NCBI GenBank assembly: GCA_051873875.1
Contig: JBJEFI010000086.1
Coordinates: forward strand, 1-40,609
Length of the DNA: 40,609 nucleotides
Direction: 5' to 3'
Source: JBJEFI01 sp051873875
GTDB lineage: Bacteria > Bacillota > Bacilli > Bacillales > Bacillaceae_G
The translations under genes and the position numbers were made by a program. Under the pieces are notes generated by a model. That model had not been told where the DNA came from. It searched no databases and saw only the letters and a program-made list of their open reading frames with translations. Of the stretch, positions 1 to 8,493 are shown piece after piece (position 1 is the first letter of the stretch; each line of letters begins with the position of its first letter).

Positions 1-462
1 AATGAAGTGTTGTTACTATTAAAAGAAGATTATATTGTAAGTGCAAGGGTATTAGGGGCATCTCGTTGGTATTTGATACGAAAACACCTTTTTCCAGCAC
101 TTCGTCAAAAAGTAATCGTATTATTTTTACAGCAATCTTCGCAAATGATGCTATTACTTGTTCAGTTGGGATTCTTTGATTTGTTTCTTGGTGGAAGAAA
201 TCAAGACATCGATATGAATACAGGAGCAGTAACCTATACGTCGCTTTCCAATGAATGGGCTGGATTAATTGGTGGCGATCGAAACGAAATTTGGATTGCA
301 CCATGGATTATTTTAGCACCACTTTGTATGTTCGCTTTATCCATTTTTATGTTAAATCGAATGGTGGAAGGAATAAGCGATGGGCTAGTGAATGACCGGA
401 GGAGAAGCCAAGGAATGAAGATGCTATTAATTGGCAGTCAAAATAAGAAGATGAGTGCATAG
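1..462 (+). CDS. ABC transporter permease, C-terminal part (oligopeptide/dipeptide type)
   Basis: The reading frame is already open at base 1, so only about the last 153 residues are present. It contains the cytoplasmic EAA loop typical of binding-protein-dependent permeases (SARVLGASRWYLIRKHLFPAL), which contacts the ATPase subunit. A hydrophobic segment (VLFLQQSSQMMLLLVQLGFF) follows, and then a last membrane span around IWIAPWIILAPLCMFALSIFML with a basic cytoplasmic tail. The family moves peptides or similar substrates across the membrane; the substrate cannot be told from this fragment. The OppC/DppC assignment rests on the spacing after the EAA loop and is inference. The partner subunits would lie upstream of the window. 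Confidence 0.8.
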   Translation, partial: NEVLLLLKEDYIVSARVLGASRWYLIRKHLFPALRQKVIVLFLQQSSQMMLLLVQLGFFDLFLGGRNQDIDMNTGAVTYTSLSNEWAGLIGGDRNEIWIAPWIILAPLCMFALSIFMLNRMVEGISDGLVNDRRRSQGMKMLLIGSQNKKMSA

Positions 463-468
463 GAATGC

Positions 469-497
469 TTTACATCTGTATGATAGGTTACTATAAT
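469..497 (+). promoter_or_regulatory. Sigma-A promoter of the yczE-like gene
   Basis: TTTACA at 469-474 and a perfect TATAAT at 492-497 are separated by 17 bases. Transcription would start near 504, giving a very short leader before the start codon at 530. The -10 box overlaps the left arm of the inverted repeat at 496-531. Confidence 0.7.
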
Positions 498-531
498 TAA
501 TCCTAGCAAATGGAAGGATGCTAGGATTAAT
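496..531. promoter_or_regulatory. Palindromic operator candidate over the yczE-like promoter and start codon
   Basis: ATTAATCCTAGCA (496-508) and TGCTAGGATTAAT (519-531) are perfect 13-base inverted arms around a 10-base spacer that holds the Shine-Dalgarno sequence GGAAGG. The left arm begins in the -10 box, so a transcript starting near 504 would lack most of that arm. A DNA operator for a dimeric repressor therefore fits better than an RNA hairpin. This is inference; no regulator gene is visible in the window. Confidence 0.55.
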
Positions 532-1150
532 GAATAGAAAGAAAGAGTTAATAATAAGGACCCTCTTTTTTGTTATAGGGTTATGTATTTTATCGTTAGG
601 GATTGCTGTTGTTGTGCAATCAGATTTTGGAATGGGTCCTTGGGATTTAGTTAATGCAGGGTTAACGAATCATTTTGGATTAACTTTTGGCACATGGATG
701 AATATTGTAGCAATCACCTTGTTACTTATTGCTAGCTTACTCCAAAAAACAAGACCTCGTTTGACAGCAATGATTACATCGATTGTAATGGGCGTGTTTA
801 TTGATATATGGTTAGTTGTTGTACAGGACATGCCTACTTCAACAGGTGGGTTGAAGTTAGCATTTTTCTTACTTGGTTTACTTATTATTTCGATTGGAAT
901 TGCGATTTACTTAGTTTCTAATCTTCCACCAAGTCCACTTGATTGTTTTATGTTAGCATTAAAACAGCGATTAGGCCTATCTTTTCGCACAGCAAAAATA
1001 ACATCAGAGTCGATTGGATTAGTTATTGGGGTTTGTTTAGGTGAAAGTGTTGGGATTGGAACATTTCTTATTATTTTTGTCATTGGACCAATTGTTCAAG
1101 TGTTATTAACTTATTCAAAGCAAGTATATGAAAGAATACTAGTTAACTAG
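530..1150 (+). CDS. YczE/YitT-like integral membrane protein
   Basis: A 206-residue hydrophobic protein with about five or six membrane spans. The signature FGMGPWDLVNAGL near residues 35-50 and NLPPSPLDCFMLAL near 130-145 are typical of the YczE family of uncharacterised bacterial membrane proteins. No enzymatic or transport activity is established for the family. ATG 530 is chosen because GGAAGG (512-517) lies 12 bases upstream, while the in-frame ATG at 518 directly abuts that sequence and would have no spacer. The gene has its own promoter with a palindrome over the start, and it ends in a strong terminator, so it looks monocistronic. Confidence 0.75.
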   Translation: MNRKKELIIRTLFFVIGLCILSLGIAVVVQSDFGMGPWDLVNAGLTNHFGLTFGTWMNIVAITLLLIASLLQKTRPRLTAMITSIVMGVFIDIWLVVVQDMPTSTGGLKLAFFLLGLLIISIGIAIYLVSNLPPSPLDCFMLALKQRLGLSFRTAKITSESIGLVIGVCLGESVGIGTFLIIFVIGPIVQVLLTYSKQVYERILVN

Positions 1151-1154
1151 AATG

Positions 1155-1186
1155 AAAAAGCGGAGATTTAATTCTCCGCTTTTTTT
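1155..1186 (+). terminator. Intrinsic terminator after the yczE-like gene
   Basis: AAAAAGCGGAGA and TCTCCGCTTTTTT flank a six-base loop, with a run of T at 1180-1186. The element overlaps the 3' end of the convergent small gene (1168-1347) and probably works in both directions. Confidence 0.9.
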
Positions 1187-1347
1187 GCTTTTAGAAAGAA
1201 GTAAATAGCAATAAGTATAAAGATAGTAGCGATAATGCTACTAGCAACAACGGCGTTGGTAACGACTGCTTTTAATCCAATTCCAGCAGAAAGTGAAATG
1301 AATGCAAGTAGAAAAAAAGCGAGTGCAATATTTTTATAACGTTCCAT
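1168..1347 (-). CDS. Small two-span membrane protein (59 aa), unrecognised
   Basis: Reading the minus strand gives a 59-residue peptide starting MERYKNIALAFFLLAFISLS and ending KAKKAEN. It has two hydrophobic segments (about residues 7-27 and 31-52) with short charged ends. A good Shine-Dalgarno sequence (AAGGGGGAG) lies a few bases before ATG 1347, which supports translation. The last codons and the stop lie inside the hairpin shared with the yczE-like gene. I do not recognise the family. Its function is unknown. Confidence 0.65.
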   Translation of the reverse strand: MERYKNIALAFFLLAFISLSAGIGLKAVVTNAVVASSIIATIFILIAIYFFLKAKKAEN

Positions 1348-1393
1348 AATCTCTCCCCCTTATTGTTATTGTACCAAGTTTTGAGATAGACAT

Positions 1394-1427
1394 AAAAAAA
1401 GAAGATACCAAAGTTGTATCTTCTTTT
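1394..1427 (-). terminator. Intrinsic terminator of the lutABC operon
   Basis: On the minus strand AAAAGAAGATAC (1427-1416) pairs perfectly with GTATCTTCTTTT (1408-1397), and a T run follows. It lies ten bases after the lutC stop. Confidence 0.85.
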
Positions 1428-1436
1428 ACAAAAGTT

Positions 1437-2117
1437 TTATTCAATGACGATATAACTTACGCCGATTGGTCCATGTACACCTACTACAAGGTTTAATTCA
1501 ATGTCAGCAGAGTTGCTTGGTCCTGTAATAAAATTAATACTTGAAGGGATTTCTTTGTCTTTAAAATAAGCAACACCACCAGTTAGGCGAGGAACAATTG
1601 TATCTGCTTCAATTAGAACGATATGATATTTTGGCAATAAGCTAATGATTCGATTGGATGGAATCCTACTTGTAACAGTTACTGTTCCTGATTCTGCTAA
1701 AGTCACATCAGAGAAGGTAATGCCAATATTTGCATGAGTTGCAAGGGAAATAGAATGATCTACATCGCTTTCATCCCAATGTTTAATTGTTGCGTTTAAG
1801 TCATTTAAAATATGACGATAGCAATTTTCATTAAATTTAGGATCATCTGGTATGATTACATAATCAGGACCGTAGTTATCAATAATGCGCTGTAATGTTG
1901 TTAAAAGTGCATCTTTCGTTGTACGGCAAAATGTTGTATGAATATTATCACATTGCTTTTTTAATACATCAATTAATGTTCCTTTATTCAAATGAGACAA
2001 TGTTGCTTTTGGAATATGATCATGTTTATATTGTTTTGTTACTGTTGTTGACATTGGACGTCCTAAGCTTTTAGAAAGATTAGCAAGAAAACTATCTCGG
2101 TTGGCAATGTTAGTCAT
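1437..2117 (-). CDS. lutC: L-lactate utilisation protein LutC
   Basis: A 226-residue protein of the LUD domain family. LutA, LutB and LutC together oxidise L-lactate to pyruvate in B. subtilis; the exact role of LutC is unclear. Family features seen include the GITFSDVTLAESGTVTV block and the C-terminal GPSNSADIELNLVVGVHGP signature. ATG 2117 is preferred over upstream codons because AAAGGAGG sits eight bases before it. The first eight bases overlap the end of lutB (ATGACTAA), a translational coupling arrangement. A hairpin terminator follows. Confidence 0.93.
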   Translation of the reverse strand: MTNIANRDSFLANLSKSLGRPMSTTVTKQYKHDHIPKATLSHLNKGTLIDVLKKQCDNIHTTFCRTTKDALLTTLQRIIDNYGPDYVIIPDDPKFNENCYRHILNDLNATIKHWDESDVDHSISLATHANIGITFSDVTLAESGTVTVTSRIPSNRIISLLPKYHIVLIEADTIVPRLTGGVAYFKDKEIPSSINFITGPSNSADIELNLVVGVHGPIGVSYIVIE

Positions 2118-3552
2118 GGCTATTGCCTCCTTTGTCACGATTTTTAAACCATTTTCGGAATGATTGTTTATCTGGTGCTGGGAATTCACGACTGCTCATC
2201 CACTCTTTTAAGGGGCCGACTTTTACCTTAAGATTGCCATCAGGTGAAGAGAATGTCCGTGCGAGTGGAGCGATCTTCACACCTAAGTTAAACATGCTAG
2301 GAGAGCCAGCTCCCATACCAAATGCCTTCATTAGCATTGTCTCAGATAACGGTGCTCTGCCTTCTCGTTCCACAATGTCTTTTCGATGCTCGAGTAATAA
2401 CCGATGTAGTGGAATTTTGACAGGGCAAGCGTCTGTGCAAGCTGCACACAATGTAGATGCATAAGGCAATTCTTTAAATGTATTATAGTCTTCTAATAAT
2501 GGAGATAGAACAGCACCAACTGGTCCAGAATAGATGGAACCATATGCTTGCCCACCAATATGGCGATAAACAGGGCAGACGTTGACACAGGCTGCGCAGC
2601 GAATACATTGTAAAATAGATTGATATTTTGTACCTAAAATTTTAGAACGACCATTATCGACGATGACGATATGGAATTCTTCTGGTCCAATTTCTTCTCC
2701 TTCGTTTCTCGTTCCAGTAAACAAGGTAATATAGCTTGTTAATTTTTGCCCAACAGCGCTTCGACAAAGCATACTAACGAGAATATCGACTTCATCAAGA
2801 GAAGGGACAATCCGTTCCATTCCCATTACGGTAATAAGCGTTTTTGGCATCGTGGAAACGAAGCGACCGTTTCCTTCGTTTGTTACAATGCAGACAGAGC
2901 CTGTATCTGCAACTGCGAAATTACAACCTGTAATCCCGATTTCAGCTTGGAAAAATTGTTCACGAAGCTTTTGGCGGACGAATGCTGTTAAATGTTCCGG
3001 TTGCTCTGTACCATCATAGGCAAGTTTTTCTTGAAAGACATCTCGAATTTTTTCTTTTGATTTATGTAAAGCAGGAGCTACGATGTGAGAAGGTGGGTCC
3101 CAATCATCCACTTGTAAAATGTACTCACCTAAATCTGTTTCAAGTACATCACAGCCTAAATCCAGTAGAGCATGATTTAAATGGATTTCTTCTGTTACCA
3201 TTGATTTTGATTTTACGATTTTTTTGGCTTGTTTTTTTGTAACGATTGAAGCAATATAATCCGTTGCTTCTTGTGGAGTAGTAGCGAAAAAAACGTGGCC
3301 GCCTTGTTTAGCCACATTTTCACTAAATAGATGAAGATAGTAATCTAAGTTTTCTAAAACATGTTGGCGAATTTCTTCTGAATGATTACGCCATTCATCC
3401 CAATTGCCTAATTCTTCGGCGGCAAGTAGACGCTTTTCATGTAATCGTTCCTGAGCACCTTTTACAGTTTTACGCATGCCATCATTATCAAGTCCTTGTT
3501 GTTTCCGGCTATTGAAGCTATTTTTATTCGTAACAATCCCCATTTTTCTCAT
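2110..3552 (-). CDS. lutB: L-lactate utilisation iron-sulfur protein LutB
   Basis: An approximately 480-residue protein with an N-terminal LUD domain and a C-terminal ferredoxin-like region with two cysteine clusters, CIRCAACVNVCPVYRH and CAACTDACPVKIP, suited to binding two 4Fe-4S clusters. In B. subtilis it acts with LutA and LutC in cytoplasmic oxidation of L-lactate to pyruvate, needed for growth on lactate and in biofilms. ATG 3552 overlaps the lutA stop (ATGA); an in-frame ATG at 3543 has better spacing from AGGAGAGG and could be the true start. The sequence is full length, with motifs intact. Confidence 0.95.
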   Translation of the reverse strand: MRKMGIVTNKNSFNSRKQQGLDNDGMRKTVKGAQERLHEKRLLAAEELGNWDEWRNHSEEIRQHVLENLDYYLHLFSENVAKQGGHVFFATTPQEATDYIASIVTKKQAKKIVKSKSMVTEEIHLNHALLDLGCDVLETDLGEYILQVDDWDPPSHIVAPALHKSKEKIRDVFQEKLAYDGTEQPEHLTAFVRQKLREQFFQAEIGITGCNFAVADTGSVCIVTNEGNGRFVSTMPKTLITVMGMERIVPSLDEVDILVSMLCRSAVGQKLTSYITLFTGTRNEGEEIGPEEFHIVIVDNGRSKILGTKYQSILQCIRCAACVNVCPVYRHIGGQAYGSIYSGPVGAVLSPLLEDYNTFKELPYASTLCAACTDACPVKIPLHRLLLEHRKDIVEREGRAPLSETMLMKAFGMGAGSPSMFNLGVKIAPLARTFSSPDGNLKVKVGPLKEWMSSREFPAPDKQSFRKWFKNRDKGGNSHD

Positions 3553-4268
3553 CCTCTCCTATTTAACACTTCGGCCAAATGTAGCACTTGAACTTTTTCA
3601 TTTCGACGTTGTAAGCGGCCACGAATGTTTAAAATACAACCACCGTCACCAGAAATAAGATAGTCTGCGCCTGTTTCGAGTACATGATCTACTTTTTCAT
3701 CAACCATTTGTCCGGAGATGTCTCCCATTTTGACGGAGAATGTACCACCAAACCCGCAGCATTGATGAGCATTTCGTAATGGAATGAGTTCTAATCCTTC
3801 CACTGCATTTAATAGTTTAAAAGGTTCGTCTTCTGCGCCTAATAATCGAGTCATATGGCACGATGTATGATAGGTTGCTTTTCCATTTAATTTGGCACCA
3901 ACATCAGTAATACCAAGCACGTTAACGATAAATTGAGATAAATCATAGGTTCTTTCACTCACTTGTTTTGCTTTTTCAGCCCACTGGGGTTCATCTTGCA
4001 AAATATGAGCATATTCTTTTATAAAAGCAGCACAACTTCCGGCAGGGGAAACAATGTAATCTGCATCGAGGAAGCTTTTAATGATATTTTTAATTGCACC
4101 GTTAGATTGTTTACAAAATCCACTATTATAGGCTGGTTGTCCACAACAACTTTGTGATTCAGGAAAAATAACTTCACAGCCTAATCGTTCTAATAATTCA
4201 ACTGTCGCAATTCCTATTTTTCGTTCAAAAACATCTGCTAAACATGTAACAAATAAATGAACTTTCAC
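3549..4268 (-). CDS. lutA: L-lactate utilisation protein LutA (CCG-domain protein)
   Basis: A 239-residue protein with two cysteine-rich CCG domains (SCCGQPAYNSG near residue 40 and CCGFGGTFSVKM near 170), as in heterodisulfide-reductase-like subunits. It is the first gene of the operon lutA-lutB-lutC. The GTG at 4268 is preferred because GGAG precedes it by eight bases, while the in-frame ATG at 4289 follows an A/T stretch without a ribosome site. The translation from GTG (MKVHLFVTCLAD) matches how the B. subtilis protein begins. A cre-like site lies just upstream. Confidence 0.92.
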   Translation of the reverse strand: MKVHLFVTCLADVFERKIGIATVELLERLGCEVIFPESQSCCGQPAYNSGFCKQSNGAIKNIIKSFLDADYIVSPAGSCAAFIKEYAHILQDEPQWAEKAKQVSERTYDLSQFIVNVLGITDVGAKLNGKATYHTSCHMTRLLGAEDEPFKLLNAVEGLELIPLRNAHQCCGFGGTFSVKMGDISGQMVDEKVDHVLETGADYLISGDGGCILNIRGRLQRRNEKVQVLHLAEVLNRRG

Positions 4269-4293
4269 AACCTTCACTCCAATTGTCATTTTT

Positions 4294-4308
4294 TTGAAAA
4301 CGTTTCCT
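4294..4308. promoter_or_regulatory. cre-like CcpA site upstream of lutABC
   Basis: TTGAAAACGTTTCCT fits the catabolite response element consensus WTGNAANCGNWNNCW at every constrained position. It lies 26 bases before the lutA GTG, probably in the untranslated leader, where CcpA could act as a roadblock when preferred sugars are present. The match is seen; the regulation is inferred. Confidence 0.5.
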
Positions 4309-4510
4309 GTCTTTATTTAACCACGTTTGCAAAAGAAATTCAGTAACATATAGGAAAATTTTAAAAATTGTGACAAAAATAATTTTTTGTATAACAGATA
4401 TAAAAATGATTACTTCTACAGTCTAGAAATGTAGGAATAGAAAAGGACACTTGCAGTTTTTGTTTGTTTTCATAATAATGGAAAGTGAAGATGAAAAAGG
4501 TGGGGATTAT

Positions 4511-5236
4511 ATGTTTATATTTGCACATCGAGGTTCAAAAGGAACACATCCAGAAAATACGTTAGCTGCTTTTCGCGAGGCTATTGCTGTTGGTGCGGAT
4601 GGCATTGAATTTGATGTTCATTTAACGAGTGATGGAGAAATGGTCATTATTCATGATGAAAAGTTAAATCGAACAACAACAGGAAAAGGCTATGTAAAAG
4701 ATTATACGTTAGCCCAATTAAAACAAGTGGATGCTGGGGTAAAGTTTTCAAAGCAGTTTAAAGGAGAGCGAATTCCAACATTAAGAGAGGTATTCGAGTT
4801 AGTAAAAGATACAAATTTAATATTGAATATTGAATTAAAAAATGATGTCTTTCGATATGAAGGGATGGAGGAAAAAGTCGTTTCCCTTATAAAAGATTTT
4901 CATTTCGAAGATAGGGTTTTATTTTCTTCTTTCAACCATGATTCCATTGCTTTGTTACAAGAGTTAGCACCACATATTCCAGCGGCGTTGTTATATCAAT
5001 TTTATGACGAAGAAGTTGTAAATGATGGCATCAACAAAAAAGGGGAAGGACTTCATTTAGACATTCGCTTATTAGAGCAAGAAATGGTTCAACAAGCACA
5101 TCAAAATGGATTACCAGTTCGAGTATGGACTGTAAATAAAGAAAAAGATATTCAAAAAATGATGAATTATGATGTAGATGCTATTTTTTCCGATTTTCCA
5201 AAACGAGCACTAGAGATGGTTAAAGCAGCCAAGTAA
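4511..5236 (+). CDS. Glycerophosphodiester phosphodiesterase
   Basis: A 241-residue cytoplasmic protein of the GDPD TIM-barrel family, which hydrolyses glycerophosphodiesters to glycerol 3-phosphate and an alcohol. The N-terminal HRGSKGTHPENT motif, GADGIEFDVHLTSDGEMVIIHD (metal-binding Glu and Asp, catalytic His) and the C-terminal VRVWTVN are intact. No signal peptide is present, so it is the intracellular type, similar to B. subtilis YqiK. ATG 4511 is chosen because AAAGGTGGGG precedes it and the conserved domain starts at once; the frame is open further upstream but has no ribosome site there. Confidence 0.92.
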   Translation: MFIFAHRGSKGTHPENTLAAFREAIAVGADGIEFDVHLTSDGEMVIIHDEKLNRTTTGKGYVKDYTLAQLKQVDAGVKFSKQFKGERIPTLREVFELVKDTNLILNIELKNDVFRYEGMEEKVVSLIKDFHFEDRVLFSSFNHDSIALLQELAPHIPAALLYQFYDEEVVNDGINKKGEGLHLDIRLLEQEMVQQAHQNGLPVRVWTVNKEKDIQKMMNYDVDAIFSDFPKRALEMVKAAK

Positions 5237-5250
5237 TTGGCTGTTTTTTT
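5224..5250 (+). terminator. Terminator of the glycerophosphodiesterase gene
   Basis: CAGCCAA, loop GTAA, TTGGCTG, then seven T. The loop contains the stop codon, so the hairpin starts inside the coding region. Confidence 0.9.
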
Positions 5251-5350
5251 GTTATGAGAAAAAGAATCGAACACAGTTTTCCTTAGCGGTGTCCTTCTCC
5301 CAAAAAATCCGCTATAATATAAGCAAAAAATAAATAAAGTTGGTGCAACA

Positions 5351-6016
5351 ATGAACGAGTTTTTTGAAAATGGATTAACATATATGAAAGAAGGAAAGTA
5401 TGAGGAAGCGATTGGAAGCTTTATTGAAGAGTTAAAGCAAAATCCAACGAATGCCTTAGCATATGCCAATATTGGAAATGTATTTGTTATTTTAAAAGAT
5501 TATGAACGCGCTGAGAACTTTTTTAAAGAAGCAATTAAAAAAGATGAGAAGTTAGCGACAGCATATTATGGACTTGGAAATGTTTATTTTGAAACAGAAA
5601 AGTTTGAAAAGGCAAAGACATGCTTTGAGTCTGCTTTAAAGCGTGGCTTAAATGAAGGAGACCTTCATTATATGTTAGGGATGACGTATGTGAATCTTGG
5701 AAATGATTTAGCTGCATTGCCATATTTGCAACGTGCCACAGAATTAGCTGTAACAGATATCGATGCCTTATTCCAATGTGGGTTATGCTTAGCAAGATTA
5801 GAATATATAACAGAGGCAAAAGGTTTATTTGAACAAGTCATTAAGTTAGATGAAAATCATGCCGATGGTTACTACAACGTTGGGGTTGCTTATTTATTAG
5901 AAGATAATATAGAAAAAGCAGAACAAGCCTTTAAACGAGCGGTAGAAGCGCAGCATGATCATATTTTGGCTCATAATGGTATTGGTTTAATTGAACAACT
6001 ACGAAATGAAAAGTAA
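5351..6016 (+). CDS. yrrB: TPR-repeat protein YrrB
   Basis: A 221-residue soluble protein made almost entirely of tetratricopeptide repeats: six or so 34-residue units with the usual pattern, for example ALAYANIGNVFVILKDYERAENFFKEAIKKD and TAYYGLGNVYFETEKFEKAKTCFESALKR. Such proteins are protein-protein interaction scaffolds. The partner is unknown. It lies directly before recD2, as yrrB does before yrrC in B. subtilis, with eight bases between stop and the next start. A TATAAT at 5313-5318 could be its -10 box, but I see no good -35. Confidence 0.88.
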   Translation: MNEFFENGLTYMKEGKYEEAIGSFIEELKQNPTNALAYANIGNVFVILKDYERAENFFKEAIKKDEKLATAYYGLGNVYFETEKFEKAKTCFESALKRGLNEGDLHYMLGMTYVNLGNDLAALPYLQRATELAVTDIDALFQCGLCLARLEYITEAKGLFEQVIKLDENHADGYYNVGVAYLLEDNIEKAEQAFKRAVEAQHDHILAHNGIGLIEQLRNEK

Positions 6017-6023
6017 GGATGTG

Positions 6024-8393
6024 ATGGAACAGATGCAACAGGCGATGGACCTTTTTGATGGTGATGAAAAATACATAAAGGCACAAAGCATTGTAACTGT
6101 TTTTCACAATGATGAAAATATGTATACAGTTGCCCGTGTAAAGGTGCTAAAGACGAATGAAAACCTACAAGAAACGGAAATTATGGTGACTGGTTATTTT
6201 CCAAAATTGCAAGAGGAGGATGTGTATACGTTCTTTGGAACATTTAAAGAGCATCCTCGTTATGGAAAGCAATATGCAGTGCAACGATTTCAGAAGGAAC
6301 TTCCTGAAACGAAGGATGGAATTGTTCAATATCTTTCAAGCGACTTATTTAAAGGAATTGGTAGAAAAACAGCTGAGCGAATTGTGAAGGACTTAGGTGA
6401 GTCGGCAATTTTACGTATAATGGATGAGCCGTCTGTATTGGATAAAATTAAAGGCTTATCTGGTGAAAAAGCAAAGCTTATTTATGATACGATTATGGAA
6501 AATCAAGGGCTTGAAACGGTAATGGGCTTTTTAAATCGATATGGCTTTGGAACGAGATTATCAATTAAAATTTATCAAGCCTATAAAGAAGAGACAATGG
6601 AAGTACTTCGGAACAATCCATATAAAATGATTGAAGATGTAGATGGAATCGGTTTTTTACGCGCGGATGAAATTGGTAGAGCGATGAATATTTCTGGTGA
6701 CCATCGTGAACGAATTCGAGCGGCACTGTTGTTTTCAGTAAATGAACTTTGTTTACAAGAAGGACATGTGTATATCGATTTAGATGGATTAGTAGATGAG
6801 GCTCTTCGATTATTAAATCATCATGCAGAAGTAAATATTGAAGAAGATGCCATTATTCAAGAACTTGCGCATCTGCAAAATGAACGAAAATTGATGATTG
6901 AAGATGAAAGTGTATATATGCCAACCTTGTTTTATGCAGAAAAGGGCCTTGTAAAGAGCATAGAAAAACTACTTCAAAAAGAGGAAATGGAAACATATCC
7001 ACAATCCGAATTCCTCTTGTCATTAGGAGAAATAGAAGAGCGATTAGGTGTTCAATATGCGGATCGCCAACGAGATGCCATTGAAATGGGATTAAAATCG
7101 CCGTTATTTATTTTAACTGGTGGTCCAGGGACAGGGAAAACAACGGTCATTAATGGGATTGTAGAAATGTTTGCTGCTTATCACGATTTACCTCTTGATC
7201 AAAAAAGCTATAGTAAGGAAAAGCCTTTTCCGATTGTGTTGGCTGCGCCAACTGGTAGAGCGGCGAAGCGGATAACAGAATCGACTGGGTTACCAGCATC
7301 TACAATACATCGCTTACTTGGTTGGACGTTAGAAGGAACATTTGCTCATGATGAGACGAATCCAATTGGTGGTAAGTTACTTATTATTGATGAATTTTCC
7401 ATGGTCGATATTTGGTTAGCAAATCACTTATTTAAAAGTCTTCCAGCTGACATGCAAGTTATTATCGTTGGCGATGAAGATCAATTGCCGTCTGTTGGAC
7501 CAGGTCAAGTGTTAAGAGATTTGTTAGCATCGGAGCGGATTCCAACCGTTCGATTAACGGAAATTTATCGCCAAGCTGGGGATTCGTCTATCATTCAACT
7601 TGCCCACAGTATAAAAGATGGAAAACTACCAGCTGATATTATGGTAAAAAAGGCAGACCGCTCCTTTATTTCATGTACGAGTCAGCAAGTAGTAGAATCA
7701 GTGAAGCAAGTTTGTAAAAATGCCAAGACAAAAGGCTTTCATATGCGAGATGTGCAAGTGTTAGCACCGATGTATCGAGGAAATGCAGGGATTAATGCCT
7801 TAAACGTGGCACTTCAAGAGGTGTTTAATCCAAAGCGAGAAAAAGTACGAGAGTTACAATATGGCGATGTTGTGTATCGAGTTGGCGATAAAGTACTTCA
7901 GCTTGTCAATCAGCCAGATCAAAATGTATTTAATGGCGATATGGGTGAGATTGTTAGTGTATTTTATGCCAAGGAAAATACAGAAGGACAAGATATGCTT
8001 GTCATTGACTTTGATGGAACAGAAGTGACCTATCCAAAGTCAGATTTCAATCAAATTACTCATGCATATTGTTGTTCGATTCATAAATCCCAAGGAAGTG
8101 AGTTTCCAATTGTCATCATGCCAGTTGTTAGAAGCTATAGTCGCATGCTTCGAAAAAATTTACTGTATACAGGAATTACACGAAGTAAGAATTTCCTGAT
8201 TTTAGTTGGAGAAGAAGATGCTTTTCGCATGGGTATTTCCCAAACGGAAGACGGTACACGCCATACATCTTTGTGCCAGCTTTTAAGGGGAGAAACGAAG
8301 GAAAAGCCATCTGAAGAAGATGAATTTTTACCAGTGTTTGATGACGACGATCCATTGGCACATTTATCTCCATATGATTTTATGGATGAATAA
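6024..8393 (+). CDS. recD2: ATP-dependent 5'-3' DNA helicase RecD2 (YrrC)
   Basis: An approximately 789-residue SF1B helicase of the RecD2 type, found in bacteria without RecBC and linked to replication-fork integrity and repair. The N-terminal region carries the family extension with helix-hairpin-helix-like segments (KGIGRKTAERIV, VDGIGFLRADEIG). Motif I is GGPGTGKTT near residues 366-374, motif II LLIIDEFSMVD near 450, then VGDEDQLPSVGPGQVLRDLL, LTEIYRQ and the C-terminal HKSQGSEFP. In motif II a Phe replaces the more usual Ala of DEAS, a mild change. ATG 6024 follows AAGGA; nearby in-frame starts (TTG 5991, ATG 6006, ATG 6033) cannot be excluded. Confidence 0.95.
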   Translation: MEQMQQAMDLFDGDEKYIKAQSIVTVFHNDENMYTVARVKVLKTNENLQETEIMVTGYFPKLQEEDVYTFFGTFKEHPRYGKQYAVQRFQKELPETKDGIVQYLSSDLFKGIGRKTAERIVKDLGESAILRIMDEPSVLDKIKGLSGEKAKLIYDTIMENQGLETVMGFLNRYGFGTRLSIKIYQAYKEETMEVLRNNPYKMIEDVDGIGFLRADEIGRAMNISGDHRERIRAALLFSVNELCLQEGHVYIDLDGLVDEALRLLNHHAEVNIEEDAIIQELAHLQNERKLMIEDESVYMPTLFYAEKGLVKSIEKLLQKEEMETYPQSEFLLSLGEIEERLGVQYADRQRDAIEMGLKSPLFILTGGPGTGKTTVINGIVEMFAAYHDLPLDQKSYSKEKPFPIVLAAPTGRAAKRITESTGLPASTIHRLLGWTLEGTFAHDETNPIGGKLLIIDEFSMVDIWLANHLFKSLPADMQVIIVGDEDQLPSVGPGQVLRDLLASERIPTVRLTEIYRQAGDSSIIQLAHSIKDGKLPADIMVKKADRSFISCTSQQVVESVKQVCKNAKTKGFHMRDVQVLAPMYRGNAGINALNVALQEVFNPKREKVRELQYGDVVYRVGDKVLQLVNQPDQNVFNGDMGEIVSVFYAKENTEGQDMLVIDFDGTEVTYPKSDFNQITHAYCCSIHKSQGSEFPIVIMPVVRSYSRMLRKNLLYTGITRSKNFLILVGEEDAFRMGISQTEDGTRHTSLCQLLRGETKEKPSEEDEFLPVFDDDDPLAHLSPYDFMDE

Positions 8394-8419
8394 AGAAGAA
8401 AGAAGAAAGAAGAAAGAAG
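8392..8419 (+). repeat. Four tandem copies of the heptamer AAAGAAG
   Basis: Four exact, contiguous seven-base units begin within the recD2 stop codon and run into the left stem of the terminator. Such a tract is prone to slipped-strand copy-number change. Confidence 0.9.
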
Positions 8420-8442
8420 GGTGAGAGACTCCCTTCTTTTTT
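8413..8442 (+). terminator. Terminator of yrrB-recD2
   Basis: AAAGAAGGG and CCCTTCTTT pair around a nine-base loop, followed by T to 8442. The left arm is the last heptamer of the tandem repeat. Confidence 0.85.
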
Positions 8443-8493
8443 GTTTCTTTCTTCAAACGAAGATTCCTATTTTAAAATGTTAAGCGATGTATG

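Noticed and set aside
8392..8419. Tandem heptamers considered as a CRISPR or iteron array
   Set aside because: Units are contiguous and seven bases long with no spacers; there are no cas or rep genes. It is a simple-sequence tract.
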